Assembly (NCBI GenBank): GCA_009838035.1
Contig: VXSK01000002.1
Location: 62,001 to 126,000, forward strand
Direction of reading: 5' to 3'
DNA length: 64,000 nucleotides
From: Gammaproteobacteria bacterium
GTDB lineage: Bacteria > Pseudomonadota > Gammaproteobacteria > Steroidobacterales > Foliamicaceae
Every line of letters begins with the position of its first letter. The stretch's first letter is position 1. Under the pieces are notes generated by a model. That model worked only from the letters and a program-made list of their open reading frames with translations. It did no database searches and was not told the DNA's origin. Shown one piece after another: positions 1 through 11,214 of the stretch. The translations under genes and the position numbers were made by a program.

Positions 1-684
1 CTGGACTTCGAGTACGGCGGCGAACCCTGCACGCTGGTCGATACGGCAGGCATCCGGCGGCGCACGCGTGTCGATCCGGGTCCCGAGCGGCTGTCGGTGA
101 CGCAGGCGTTGCAGGCGATAGAGCAGGCGGACGCCGTCATCGTTCTTCTCGACGCCAGGGAAGGCGCGACGGAGCAGGACCTGAGATTGATCTCCCTGGC
201 GCTGGACCGCGGCAGGGCGCTGGTCATCGGCGCCAATCAGTGGGACCGGGTCCCGGCTTCCGGTCGGGCCCGCGTGAACGACGGTTTGGCGCGGCAACTG
301 AACTTCCTGGACTTCGTCGATCTGCACCGGGTATCGGCATTGCGCGGATGGAGCGTGACGAAGCTGCTCGACAGCGCGTTGGCGGGCGTGGAATCGGCCA
401 GCCGGGACCTGCCTACCGGGCAACTCAACGCGTTGCTGCGAAGGGCCGTGGAAGAACACGCGACGCCCAGGCGAGGCGGACGCAGGATTCGGCTCAATTA
501 CGCACACCAGGGGGGCAAACGGCCGCCGCTGATCGTCATTCACGGGCGACAGACGGAACACCTGCCGGCCAGTTTCCGCCGCTACCTGGCGCGCCGGGTT
601 CGTACGAAATTCGGTCTGCGGGGCACACCGGTGCGCATCGAACTGCGTACGGGCTCCAATCCCTACGCGGATTCTTCAGTCTGA
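1..684 (+). CDS. der: GTPase Der (EngA), C-terminal part (5' truncated by window)
   Basis: The reading frame is open at base 1 and gives the last 227 residues of Der, the double-GTPase that assists assembly of the 50S ribosomal subunit. The fragment starts inside the second GTPase domain: G3 motif DTAG is at fragment residues 14-17 and the G4 motif is at 79-82. The C-terminal KH-like domain fills roughly residues 125-220. The first GTPase domain and the P-loop of the second lie upstream of the window. The G4 motif reads NQWD where NKWD is usual, a substitution at a base-recognition residue. The last 9 bases overlap the 3' end of xseA on the opposite strand. Family assignment is firm; the effect of the G4 change is unknown. 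Confidence 0.93.
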   Translation: MDFEYGGEPCTLVDTAGIRRRTRVDPGPERLSVTQALQAIEQADAVIVLLDAREGATEQDLRLISLALDRGRALVIGANQWDRVPASGRARVNDGLARQLNFLDFVDLHRVSALRGWSVTKLLDSALAGVESASRDLPTGQLNALLRRAVEEHATPRRGGRRIRLNYAHQGGKRPPLIVIHGRQTEHLPASFRRYLARRVRTKFGLRGTPVRIELRTGSNPYADSSV

Positions 685-2055
685 GTCTTTCTTCTTTCGC
701 ACTCTGGCATGCAGGATTCCGCGCGCGAGCCGCGCCTGGATGTCGCTCCCCGGATCCGCCTGAGAGGCATCGGTGAGCACCTGGCCTTCGGGACCGGTCA
801 CGATGGCGTAGCCCCGATTCAGCGTGTTCTGCGGGCCCAGCCCGCGCAGCGCCGAGCGGGCCACGTCCACCCGGCGGCTGGAGACGGCAAGCAGGTTTTG
901 CGCGGCTGAACCGAGACGCGGGACCAGCCACTCAAGCCGGGTTCGATGGCGGCCGGCCACGGTCAGGGGCGAACCGGCCAGAAGGCGGGTCCGCAGCGTC
1001 GCCAACGTCTGCGCGGCGGGCCGCGGCAGCCGCACGGCCGCGCTGCGCAATCGGTCGTGCAGTTCGTCGAGACGCTGTCCGCATTGCATCAGCCGCGCGG
1101 GCGGTCCGGCGCGGGTCAGCCTGCCCGACAGTTGATTCAGCGACCCGCCCCGGCCCGACAGCAGGGATGCCGTCGCCTGCTCGATGCTGCTCCGGCCTCG
1201 CTCGACCCGCCGCAGCCAGTCGGCCGCGTCCGGCGTGGCGATTTCGGCCGCCTGCGACGGGGTGGCCGCCCGGCGGTCGGCAACGAAGTCCGCGATCGTG
1301 TAATCCGTTTCGTGCCCGACACCACTGATCAGCGCAATCGGAAAGGCTGCGATGAATCGCGCCAGGTGTTCGTCGTTGAACGTGGCCAGGTCTTCGAGAT
1401 CGCCGCCCCCGCGCGCCAGTATCACCAGGTCGCAGGCCTTTTGCTCCGCCGCGGCGCGCAACGCCGCGACAACCTGTTCGGCAGCCCCCACGCCCTGCAC
1501 CTGTGTGTGGTACAGCACCACGGGCAATGCCGGAAAGCGGTTGCGCAGTACCGTAACGACATCGCGCGCCGCCGCGCTCTCCCGCGAACTGACCAGCCCG
1601 ATACGGTTCGGCAGCAGGGGGATCGCCCGCTTGCGCTCCTCGTCGAACAGTCCCTCTTCCCTGAGCTGGCGCTTGAGCGCCTCGAATTGTTGCAGCAGCT
1701 TGCCGACGCCGGTCTCGCGCATGTCCGAGACGATCAGCTGATAGCTGCTGCGCGGCGTATAGGCCTGGACCTGGCCGGTGGCGATGACGCGCTGGCCATC
1801 GGCCGGTTTGAACATGAGCCGCCGGTTGGCGGTAGCGAACATCGCGCATTGGATGAGCGCGTCTTCGTCCTTCAGCTTGAAGTACATGTGGCGCCCGCGG
1901 TAGTGGCTGAAATCGGCGATTTCGCCTTCCACCCTTACTGCCGCAAACTCGTCCCTGAGGCGGGCCGCAATGAGCTGGACCAATTGCCCGACTTGCAGCA
2001 ATGGCGCGTCTTTGGTCCGCTCGCCTGCGCCGAGATTTACCACTTCGCCACGCAT
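676..2055 (-). CDS. xseA: Exodeoxyribonuclease VII large subunit
   Basis: This 459-residue protein is the catalytic large subunit of ExoVII, which degrades single-stranded DNA into oligonucleotides. It aligns by eye along the whole E. coli XseA: an N-terminal OB-fold (roughly residues 20-115, with VEGEIADF and FKLKDEDA), then the nuclease core with the conserved RGGGDLEDL and GVGHETDYTIADF blocks, then a helical C-terminus. Length is normal (E. coli 456). The small subunit gene xseB is not in this window. The ATG at 2053-2055 faces guaB with 38 bp between the starts. A TATCAT hexamer (2063-2068) lies only 7 nt upstream of the ATG on this strand and no Shine-Dalgarno is visible, so the message may be leaderless. 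Confidence 0.95.
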   Translation of the reverse strand: MRGEVVNLGAGERTKDAPLLQVGQLVQLIAARLRDEFAAVRVEGEIADFSHYRGRHMYFKLKDEDALIQCAMFATANRRLMFKPADGQRVIATGQVQAYTPRSSYQLIVSDMRETGVGKLLQQFEALKRQLREEGLFDEERKRAIPLLPNRIGLVSSRESAAARDVVTVLRNRFPALPVVLYHTQVQGVGAAEQVVAALRAAAEQKACDLVILARGGGDLEDLATFNDEHLARFIAAFPIALISGVGHETDYTIADFVADRRAATPSQAAEIATPDAADWLRRVERGRSSIEQATASLLSGRGGSLNQLSGRLTRAGPPARLMQCGQRLDELHDRLRSAAVRLPRPAAQTLATLRTRLLAGSPLTVAGRHRTRLEWLVPRLGSAAQNLLAVSSRRVDVARSALRGLGPQNTLNRGYAIVTGPEGQVLTDASQADPGSDIQARLARGILHARVRKKKDSD

Positions 2056-5097
<3,042 letters not shown>

Positions 5098-5101
<4 letters not shown>

Positions 5102-5568
5102 ACGCGGAGCCGCAGTTTGCGGGCGATGACAAGCGTTACATGCGGCGAGCGCTGGCGCTTGCCGAGCAGGCGGGCGAAGAGGGCGAGGTGCCGGTGGGCG
5201 CCGTGCTGGTCCTCGACGGCCGCATCGCGGGCCAGGGCAGGAACCGAATGATCGGGGCCGCGGACCCCACCGCCCATGCGGAGATGGAAGCTATTCGCGC
5301 AGCCTGCGGGACGGCCGGCAACTACCGCCTCCCGGGCGCCGAATTGTTCGTCACGCTGGAGCCCTGCGCGATGTGCGCCGGCGCAATCGTTCTGGCGCGC
5401 GTGTCACGCGTGGTTTTCTCGGCGCGCGATCCCAGGTCGGGCGCCGCCGGCAGCGTTTTCGACGTCTTGGACAGCGCCGCCCTCAACCATCGATGCGAAG
5501 TGCAGGCGGGCCTGCTGGAGCAGCAGTCGGCCGAGCTGCTGCGCGCCTTCTTCCGCGCGCGCCGCTAG
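5098..5568 (+). CDS. tadA: tRNA-specific adenosine deaminase
   Basis: TadA deaminates the wobble adenosine A34 of tRNA-Arg(ACG) to inosine. The 156-residue protein carries the cytidine-deaminase zinc motifs HAEMEA (His ligand and catalytic Glu) and PCAMCAGA (the two Cys ligands) in the right order and spacing. The GTG at 5098 overlaps the guaA stop as GTGA, the style used repeatedly in this window. A GTG two codons upstream (5092) is the alternative start. Placement directly after guaBA is common in Gammaproteobacteria. Confidence 0.93.
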
Positions 5569-5578
5569 GAGACCTTTC

Positions 5579-5609
5579 GTTATCATTGGTTTCGAAAACC
5601 ATCGGTAAC
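5579..5609. repeat. Imperfect inverted repeat, candidate operator/promoter of the ABC exporter
   Basis: Two 14-nt arms (5579-5592 and 5596-5609) around a CGA centre form an imperfect palindrome. The inner TGGTTT/AAACCA and the outer GTTA/TAAC match exactly, with two mismatches and one G-T pair between. A TATCAT -10-like hexamer (5581-5586) lies within the left arm, and the exporter start codon follows at 5626. The position fits a repressor operator, but no regulator gene is adjacent. A weak tadA terminator is the alternative; there is no U tract. Confidence 0.35.
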
Positions 5610-5625
5610 AAGAGTGAGCTCTGAA

Positions 5626-6606
5626 ATGCCCCACACCGCGCTGCAAAAGGCAGCGTTCGCCGGGGTGATCGCGTGCGCCCTGCTCGCCGCAGGCTGTACG
5701 GGCGACTCGTCGCCGCTTCCCCTGGTCGGCACGCTCGAGCGCGAACGCATGGAACTGGTGGCGGAGTTCCACGAGACCATCGTGGAACTGAACGTCACCG
5801 AAGGAGAGCGGGTGCAGGCCGGGCAGCTGTTGATGCGACAGGACAGCGCCCGGGTCGACCAGGACCTCAAGGCAGCGGAAGCGGCCGTTACCCGAACACG
5901 CCAGCGCCTGGCGGAACTCGTTCGCGGCCCGCGGGAGGAGGCGATTCGCGCTGCCCGCGCGCGCCTTGACGGGGCAAGGGAAATTCTCGAGGTCAGCACC
6001 CGCGAACACCTGCGTATCACGGACCTGGCGGAACAGAACATCGCCAGCCAGACCGACGTCGATCGCGCGTTGCGGGCCGTGGAAATCGCCCGCACCGACG
6101 TGGAGGCGCTGGGCGCAGTTCTGGAGGACCTGCTGGACGGGGCCACGGTGGAAGAGCTGGGACAGGCCGAGGCCGCCGTGGACGAAGCGCAGGCCCGGCT
6201 CGAGCGCCTGCGGATCAGCGCCGAGCGCCTGGAAATCGTGGCGCCCCGAAACGGCCGGGTCGAGGCGCTGCCGTACGAGTTGGGAGAACGGCCTCCGCCG
6301 GGGGCGACGCTGGCCGTCATGCTGGCCGGCGACACCCTGCATGCGCGGATCTACGTGCCGGAACCGTTGCGGGCCCGGGTGCAGCCGGGACTGGCCGCCA
6401 GAATAAGGGTGGACGGCCTTGTAAACGAAATCGAGGGCACGGTGACCTTTGTTTCCTCGGAAGCCGCGTTTACGCCCTATTTCTCGCTGACCCAGCGCGA
6501 CCGCAGCCGCCTCGCCTACCTGGCGAAGGTATCGGTCAGGGAAGACTCCTACGGCGACCTGCCGGTCGGACAGCCGGTGGAGGTCGATTTCCCGTCGCTC
6601 AGGTGA
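5626..6606 (+). CDS. Membrane fusion protein (HlyD/YbhG family) of an ABC exporter, predicted lipoprotein
   Basis: This 326-residue periplasmic adaptor would link the inner-membrane ABC permease encoded downstream to an outer-membrane channel. From ATG 5626 there is a lipoprotein signal peptide ending LLAAGC (Cys24), then a first lipoyl half with VTEGERVQAGQLL. A long alpha-helical coiled-coil hairpin covers about residues 80-210 (including LRITDLAEQNIASQTDVDRA). The second lipoyl half and beta-barrel follow. A GTG at 5614 is the alternative start. It overlaps the ATPase gene by 4 bases (GTGA). The set resembles E. coli ybhGFSR, but with one single-domain ATPase and one permease. The substrate is unknown; export of a toxic compound is inferred from family. 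Confidence 0.85.
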   Translation: MPHTALQKAAFAGVIACALLAAGCTGDSSPLPLVGTLERERMELVAEFHETIVELNVTEGERVQAGQLLMRQDSARVDQDLKAAEAAVTRTRQRLAELVRGPREEAIRAARARLDGAREILEVSTREHLRITDLAEQNIASQTDVDRALRAVEIARTDVEALGAVLEDLLDGATVEELGQAEAAVDEAQARLERLRISAERLEIVAPRNGRVEALPYELGERPPPGATLAVMLAGDTLHARIYVPEPLRARVQPGLAARIRVDGLVNEIEGTVTFVSSEAAFTPYFSLTQRDRSRLAYLAKVSVREDSYGDLPVGQPVEVDFPSLR

Positions 6607-7544
6607 ACGAAAACGACTTTGCCATATCCTGCCGCGGCCTGACGCGCCGCTTCGGTCCAGTTACCGCGGTCAGCAATCTCGATCTCGACGTTCCAAGAGG
6701 CCGCATTTTCGGATTCCTCGGGCCCAACGGTTCCGGCAAGTCCACAACGATGCGGCTTTTGTGCGGATTGCTGGTTCCGTCCGCTGGGCGGGCCACCGTT
6801 CTCGGCTGCCGCGTGCCCGAGGAAGCCGAGAAACTGCGCCTGCAGATGGGCTATATGACCCAGAAGTTTTCGCTCTACGAGGACCTGACCGTCCTGGAAA
6901 ACCTGCGTTTCGTCGCCCGCGTATTCGACCTGGGCCTGCGGCGCATGCGGGAACGCATCAGGGTCAACAGCGGATTGTACGAACTGAACGACCTGCATTC
7001 ACGCCTCGCCGGGACCTTGAGCGGCGGCCAGAAACAGCGGCTGGCCCTGGCGGCCGTCACGCTGCACGAGCCCCGGCTGCTGTTGCTGGACGAACCCACC
7101 AGCGCGGTGGATCCCCAGAGCCGGCGGGATTTCTGGGACCGGCTGTTCGAGCTGGCCGACCAGGGCACGACGATCCTCGTCTCCACCCACTTCATGGACG
7201 AAGCGGAACGATGTCACCGCCTCACATTTCTCGATCGGGGCGCGATGGTGCGGGAAGGCCCGCCGCAGGAACTGATGGACAAGCTCGAGGCGATCACGGT
7301 CGAAGTGGCGACCCGGATGCCCAGGCGCACCCGTGCATTGCTGGACCCGAACGATTGGGTCCTGGCCGTGACCCAGCTCGGCAACCGACTGCGCGTCATG
7401 CTCGATCCGGACACGGAGTCGCCGGTGGAACGTATCGACGCCCTGCTGAAACACGCGTCGCTGCAGGGTGCGGTGCGGCGAACGGGCGCCACGCTGGAAG
7501 ACGTATTCGTGGCCGCCACGAACTTTCAAAGGCCGTCCCGGTGA
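6603..7544 (+). CDS. ABC transporter ATP-binding protein (YbhF-like)
   Basis: This 313-residue ATPase powers the exporter encoded by its neighbours. Visible motifs in order are Walker A GPNGSGKST (residues 40-48), the Q-loop region YMTQKFSLYEDLT, the signature LSGGQKQR, Walker B LLLLDEPTSAVDP, and the switch histidine in VSTHFMDEAE. The C-terminal extension of about 80 residues is typical of ATPases paired with ABC-2 permeases. E. coli YbhF carries two such domains in one chain, while here there is one, so the functional unit would be a homodimer. It starts at GTG 6603 in a GTGA overlap with the fusion protein and ends in a GTGA overlap with the permease. Confidence 0.92.
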   Translation: MNENDFAISCRGLTRRFGPVTAVSNLDLDVPRGRIFGFLGPNGSGKSTTMRLLCGLLVPSAGRATVLGCRVPEEAEKLRLQMGYMTQKFSLYEDLTVLENLRFVARVFDLGLRRMRERIRVNSGLYELNDLHSRLAGTLSGGQKQRLALAAVTLHEPRLLLLDEPTSAVDPQSRRDFWDRLFELADQGTTILVSTHFMDEAERCHRLTFLDRGAMVREGPPQELMDKLEAITVEVATRMPRRTRALLDPNDWVLAVTQLGNRLRVMLDPDTESPVERIDALLKHASLQGAVRRTGATLEDVFVAATNFQRPSR

Positions 7545-8782
7545 ACCTCCGCAGCCCGCGGGAAGCAGCCGGCGCCATCGCCGGGATCGCGAGAGGACTA
7601 TGGCGAGCTTTCGCTTTCCTCGTGGTGGGCCTGTGGCGGGCCTTCGTGTTCAGTCTTTCCTGGATACCACCATTGCTGGCGCTGGTGCGGTTCTGGTTCC
7701 GGCGGACCTCGGCGATCGTCGACAAGGAAATGCGCCAGCTGTTTCGCGAGCGGCTGACGCTGGGAATGATCGTGGGACTGCCGCTCATCCAGATCATCCT
7801 GTTCGGCTACGCCATCAACACCGACGTGCGGCACATGGCCGCCGGGCTGGTGGACCACGCGGACACCTCGATGTCGCGGCAACTCACGGGCTCCCTGGAA
7901 GCAAGCCAGGTGCTGGATTTCGTCAGCCGGTCGGGCGACGTGGCGGAAATGCTGGGCGAGATGCGCCGCGGCGACCTCCGTGTCGTGCTCTACATCCCGG
8001 CGGATTTCGAGCGCCGCCTGAGCGACGGCGACCGTCCGCTGGCGCAACTCATGGTCGATGCCGGCGATCCGACCATCATCAGCGCGGTCGAGCGGCTGGT
8101 GCAGTTTCTTCCGTCGCCGCGCGCCGAAGCCGGACAGCCGGACATGCCCCTGGCTCTCCGCTTCTACTTCAACCCCGAACGGCGCTCGGCCGTGCAGATC
8201 GTGCCCGCACTGGTCGGCCTGATTCTCAACTTCACGATGATCGTGTTCACGGCGGTCGCAGTGGTGCGCGAGCGCGAGCGCGGCAACCTCGAGTTCCTGA
8301 TCACTACGCCGGTGCGCAACTACGAGCTGATGCTGGGCAAGATCGCCCCCTACATCCTGATCGGCTTGATCCAGGTGTCGATCGTCTATTTCGCCGGAAC
8401 CTGGCTGTTCCGCGTGCCGACCATGGGGTCATTGCTTGATCTCTATATCGCCAGCCTTGTTTTCGTTGCCGCCACGCTGGGCATCGGACTGTCCATATCC
8501 ACCTTCGCCAAATCGCAGTTCCAGGCGATCCAGGGCGCGATCTTCTTCATGCTGCCCATGCTGCTGCTTTCCGGCTTCATGTTCCCCTTCGACGGAATGC
8601 CCAAAGTGGCCCAGTGGGTGGGACTGCTTTTCCCGATCACGCACTTCGTGGAAGTGGTCCGGGGAATCATCCTTCGCGGCGCGACCCTGGCCGACCTGGC
8701 GCCGCAGATGTACGCCATCTCGGGCCTGTTCCTGGTGTCGATTGCGATACCGGTGCTGCGATTCACGAAGCGCCTGGATTAG
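7541..8782 (+). CDS. ABC-2 type permease of exporter (YbhS/YbhR-like)
   Basis: This 413-residue inner-membrane permease shows the family block LFGYAINTDVRH after the first membrane helix, a periplasmic domain of about 150 residues, and then a cluster of membrane helices from about residue 225 to the C-terminus. I chose GTG 7541 because it overlaps the ATPase stop as GTGA; the same frame stays open far upstream, but that part is a shadow of the ATPase gene. With this start the protein has about 50 extra N-terminal residues, including a hydrophobic stretch (WRAFAFLVVGLWRAF), before the point where relatives begin. Only one permease gene is present, so a homodimer is inferred. Confidence 0.88.
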   Translation: MNLRSPREAAGAIAGIARGLWRAFAFLVVGLWRAFVFSLSWIPPLLALVRFWFRRTSAIVDKEMRQLFRERLTLGMIVGLPLIQIILFGYAINTDVRHMAAGLVDHADTSMSRQLTGSLEASQVLDFVSRSGDVAEMLGEMRRGDLRVVLYIPADFERRLSDGDRPLAQLMVDAGDPTIISAVERLVQFLPSPRAEAGQPDMPLALRFYFNPERRSAVQIVPALVGLILNFTMIVFTAVAVVRERERGNLEFLITTPVRNYELMLGKIAPYILIGLIQVSIVYFAGTWLFRVPTMGSLLDLYIASLVFVAATLGIGLSISTFAKSQFQAIQGAIFFMLPMLLLSGFMFPFDGMPKVAQWVGLLFPITHFVEVVRGIILRGATLADLAPQMYAISGLFLVSIAIPVLRFTKRLD

Positions 8783-8815
8783 CGGGTCGCGACAGCGGAT
8801 CAACGGTCCGCGCAA

Positions 8816-8821
8816 TATAAT
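8816..8821 (+). promoter_or_regulatory. -10 element of tRNA-Ser promoter
   Basis: A consensus TATAAT lies 8 nt before the mature tRNA 5' end and is followed by a GC-rich stretch (CCGGCCCC), the discriminator type found at stringently controlled stable-RNA promoters. No good -35 match is present at 16-18 nt spacing. Confidence 0.6.
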
Positions 8822-8829
8822 CCGGCCCC

Positions 8830-8917
8830 GGAGGGATGCCGGAGAGGCCTAACGGCGCTGATTCGAAATCAGATGGGGGCGATCCGCCCCACGTGGGTTC
8901 GAATCCCACTCCCTCCG
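8830..8917 (+). tRNA. tRNA-Ser (anticodon CGA)
   Basis: This 88-nt class II tRNA folds cleanly. The acceptor GGAGGGA pairs with TCCCTCC (8910-8916), followed by discriminator G. The anticodon loop TTCGAAA gives CGA, which reads UCG. The long variable arm GGGGC..GCCCC and T-arm GTGGG-TTCGAAT-CCCAC are typical of serine tRNA. The bases after the discriminator are CCG, so the terminal CCA is not encoded and must be added by the CCA-adding enzyme, unlike the tRNA-Val gene at 58960. Confidence 0.95.
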
Positions 8918-8945
8918 CCGCTGATTCCCGGGCAAGCGCCTCGCT

Positions 8946-8951
8946 TATAAT
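8946..8951 (+). promoter_or_regulatory. -10-like TATAAT upstream of the HMG-CoA synthase family gene
   Basis: A perfect TATAAT lies 74 nt before the ATG at 9026 and just after the tRNA-Ser gene. No recognisable -35 element lies at standard spacing, so this is a candidate promoter only. Confidence 0.35.
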
Positions 8952-9025
8952 CGTTTTGACTGCGGGGGGCTTGTCATGAGCACATTTCGCCCTGCGCGCG
9001 CTCGACAAAAGGGTAAAAGCACTTC

Positions 9026-10516
9026 ATGGCACTTCAGCGAACCCCTCCGGCCCGCAGGGCGCCGCAAGACGCAGGGATCACCGCCGGCATCAGCGGCATG
9101 GCGATGGACCTGCCGCCGTACCGGGTCAGCCTTGAGGACTGGTGCGGATGGACGGGCGCCTCCTGGGACAAGATTTCCGCCGTGGTCGGCCATGCCTTTC
9201 GGGTTCCAGGTCCCGCGCAAAGCGTCTACACGATGGCCGCTAATGCGGCGCTGAAGCTGCTTCGCCAGAATGATGTGGATCCGGCCCGCATCGGGCTGCT
9301 GGCGCTGGGGACCGAATCCAGCAACGACAACTCCGCAGGGTCCATCATCATCAAGGGCATGCTCGACCAGGCACTGGACGACCATGGATTGCCGCGCCTT
9401 TCGCAGCATTGCGAAGTTCCGGAAATCAAGCACGCCTGCCTGGGCGGCGTCTACGCGCTCAAGAACGCCGTGCGTCACTGTCTGCTCGAGGATTCCGCGG
9501 CGATCGTCATCTGTTCTGATCTGGCCCTCTACGCGCGGGGCAGCTCCGGCGAGCCCACTCAGGGCGCCGGCGCCGTGGCGCTGCTGGTGGAACGCAATCC
9601 GGCCCTGGCCAGCCTGGAGCTGGGGCACGCGGGACGCGCTTCGGACTACCGGATCTCCGATTTCCGCAAGCCTCTCATGGACGCGGACCGGCGGCCCCGC
9701 TCCAACCTTCACTACCCTGTTTTCAACGGCCGATTCTCGACGTACTGTTATCTGGACCAGGTACGCAACGCGCTGTCGCACCTGTACCAGCGCCGGCGGG
9801 TGTCGCCGGCGGAGTGGCTGCAGCAACTGCGCGCCGTGTTCTTTCACCGTCCTTACCGGCGCATGCCGCAAAGCGCCTTTGCGCTGGTGCGCTTGTGCGC
9901 GGAGGCGCTCAGTCATGGCAACCGTTCCGGCCTTCTGCAACGGCTTTGCCCTGAATCCGGAAGCGCGCTCGACGAAGCTCTCGGTGAAATGCGCGGGCGG
10001 CACGACTTGCCGGAACACGATGCGGACGGACCCGGCGCCTGGAACCCGTTTACGAGGACGAACGAACTCATGAAAGGGCTGCGCGCGATGCCGGAATTCG
10101 AGGAACTGGTGTTGCATCCCCTCCGCTGGGGCGACGACAGCATGATGCAACTGGGGAACATTTATTCGGGCGCGCTGTTCGCCTGGCTGGCGGCCGGACT
10201 CGAGGAGGCCGCCCGGGCCGGAGAGAACTGGGCGGGCGATGAGATCCTGCTGATCGGTTACGGCAGCGGAGATGCCGCCGAAGCGCTGCCCATGCGCGTA
10301 TGCGAGGGCTGGCGGGAAGCAGCGGGGCGTATTCATTTCAACAAGGCCCTGGAGCCGGCCTACGACCTTGACCGCAGTCAATACGAGGCGCTGCACGCCG
10401 GGCTTGCGGTGGATGATCTGCCGAAACCGCCGGGTTTCCGCGTGGAGAGCATCGGAACGAAGACCGGACAGGATTTTCAGGACGAAGGGATCGAATACTA
10501 CGCGTATTCGGCCTGA
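9026..10516 (+). CDS. Hydroxymethylglutaryl-CoA synthase family protein
   Basis: A thiolase-fold enzyme of the HMG-CoA synthase family, 496 residues, which condenses acetyl-CoA with acetoacetyl-CoA in characterised members. The three catalytic positions are recognisable: Glu97 in GTESSNDNS, the acyl-accepting Cys138 in EIKHACLGG, and His274 in FFHRPYRRMP. The C-terminal LGNIYSGALFAWLAA also matches the family. No other mevalonate gene is nearby, so the physiological substrate is uncertain. A polyketide beta-branching or isoprenoid role, or a divergent ketoacyl synthase, remains possible. The ATG at 9026 follows an AAAAGGG run. It stands alone between tRNA-Ser and a DUF6580 gene. An acetoacetyl-CoA synthetase and a thiolase occur elsewhere in the window. 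Confidence 0.82.
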   Translation: MALQRTPPARRAPQDAGITAGISGMAMDLPPYRVSLEDWCGWTGASWDKISAVVGHAFRVPGPAQSVYTMAANAALKLLRQNDVDPARIGLLALGTESSNDNSAGSIIIKGMLDQALDDHGLPRLSQHCEVPEIKHACLGGVYALKNAVRHCLLEDSAAIVICSDLALYARGSSGEPTQGAGAVALLVERNPALASLELGHAGRASDYRISDFRKPLMDADRRPRSNLHYPVFNGRFSTYCYLDQVRNALSHLYQRRRVSPAEWLQQLRAVFFHRPYRRMPQSAFALVRLCAEALSHGNRSGLLQRLCPESGSALDEALGEMRGRHDLPEHDADGPGAWNPFTRTNELMKGLRAMPEFEELVLHPLRWGDDSMMQLGNIYSGALFAWLAAGLEEAARAGENWAGDEILLIGYGSGDAAEALPMRVCEGWREAAGRIHFNKALEPAYDLDRSQYEALHAGLAVDDLPKPPGFRVESIGTKTGQDFQDEGIEYYAYSA

Positions 10517-10611
10517 TCCGGCGCCACGCGGGGTCGATGCTCCGGGGGCGCGTTGACAACCATCGGGCTGCTAGAATTGCGCGAACAGGCGCGTCCTGGG
10601 AGAAGAGTTTG

Positions 10612-11202
10612 ATGTTGCGACCTCGACCTGTCACGTTGGCCTTGCTCGTGGTTATAGCGGTGGGCTTTCGGCTGATGCCGTATCTGCTGAATACGCTCGG
10701 TGTTCCCATCGATCCGGAAAACACCGTTTACCCCTGGAATTTCTCGCCCATACTGCCGCTTTGCATATTCGGCGCCGCCTGTTTCGCGAAGCGCACCGTC
10801 GCCTACCTGGCGCCCCTGGCGATCTACCTGGCGGGCGACCTGGGCATATGGGCGATTTCGGGCCGGGCCGACTGGGCCTTTTACGCCGATCAGCCGGTAA
10901 CGTATCTCTCCGTAATCCTGGTCGTCAGTTGCGGTTTCATCGCCCGCTCGCAGCGTTCCTTGGGGAGGATCGCCGTGGCCGGGCTGGGTTCGGCCGTCGT
11001 TTTCTTCGTCGTCTCGAATTTCGGCACCTGGGCGCTGGGCGCGACCTACCCGAAGACCTGGGCCGGACTGGTGGAGTGTTACGTGATGGCGATTCCGTTC
11101 TTCCGCAACACCCTGATCAGCATGGGGGTATTCCTGCCGCTGCTTTTCAGCAGGCTGGCCTTGCGCAGTCCCGCACCGGCCGCGGCCGTCCGCATCGCAT
11201 AA
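10612..11202 (+). CDS. DUF6580 family membrane protein, possible small-molecule transporter
   Basis: A 196-residue, highly hydrophobic protein with about six membrane helices. The C-terminal SNFGTWA..YPKTWAGLVECY..AIPFFRNTL block is characteristic of the DUF6580 (putative transport) family. The ATG at 10612 follows a GGGAGAAGAG ribosome-binding site; an upstream TTG would add 25 non-hydrophobic residues. Size and topology recall ECF-type S components, the substrate-binding membrane subunits of vitamin importers. Twelve bases downstream lies a BtuF-like cobalamin-binding-fold protein, so a shared role in corrinoid or other vitamin handling is inferred, not shown. Confidence 0.72.
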   Translation: MLRPRPVTLALLVVIAVGFRLMPYLLNTLGVPIDPENTVYPWNFSPILPLCIFGAACFAKRTVAYLAPLAIYLAGDLGIWAISGRADWAFYADQPVTYLSVILVVSCGFIARSQRSLGRIAVAGLGSAVVFFVVSNFGTWALGATYPKTWAGLVECYVMAIPFFRNTLISMGVFLPLLFSRLALRSPAPAAAVRIA

Positions 11203-11214
11203 GCAAGAGATTCG

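Noticed and set aside
6761..7540. Upstream extension of the permease reading frame through the ATPase gene
   Set aside because: The translation before 7541 is Arg/Gly/Pro-rich without family similarity, and the ATPase in the other frame is clearly real. The permease starts at the GTGA overlap.
8976..9254. Short frame starting at ATG 8976 after tRNA-Ser
   Set aside because: It runs out of frame into the HMG-CoA synthase gene, is Arg/Ser-rich, and has no similarity to known proteins.
10553..10577. TTGACA followed by TAGAAT before the DUF6580 gene
   Set aside because: The spacing is only 13 bp, too short for a sigma-70 promoter, and neither element is better placed with another partner.
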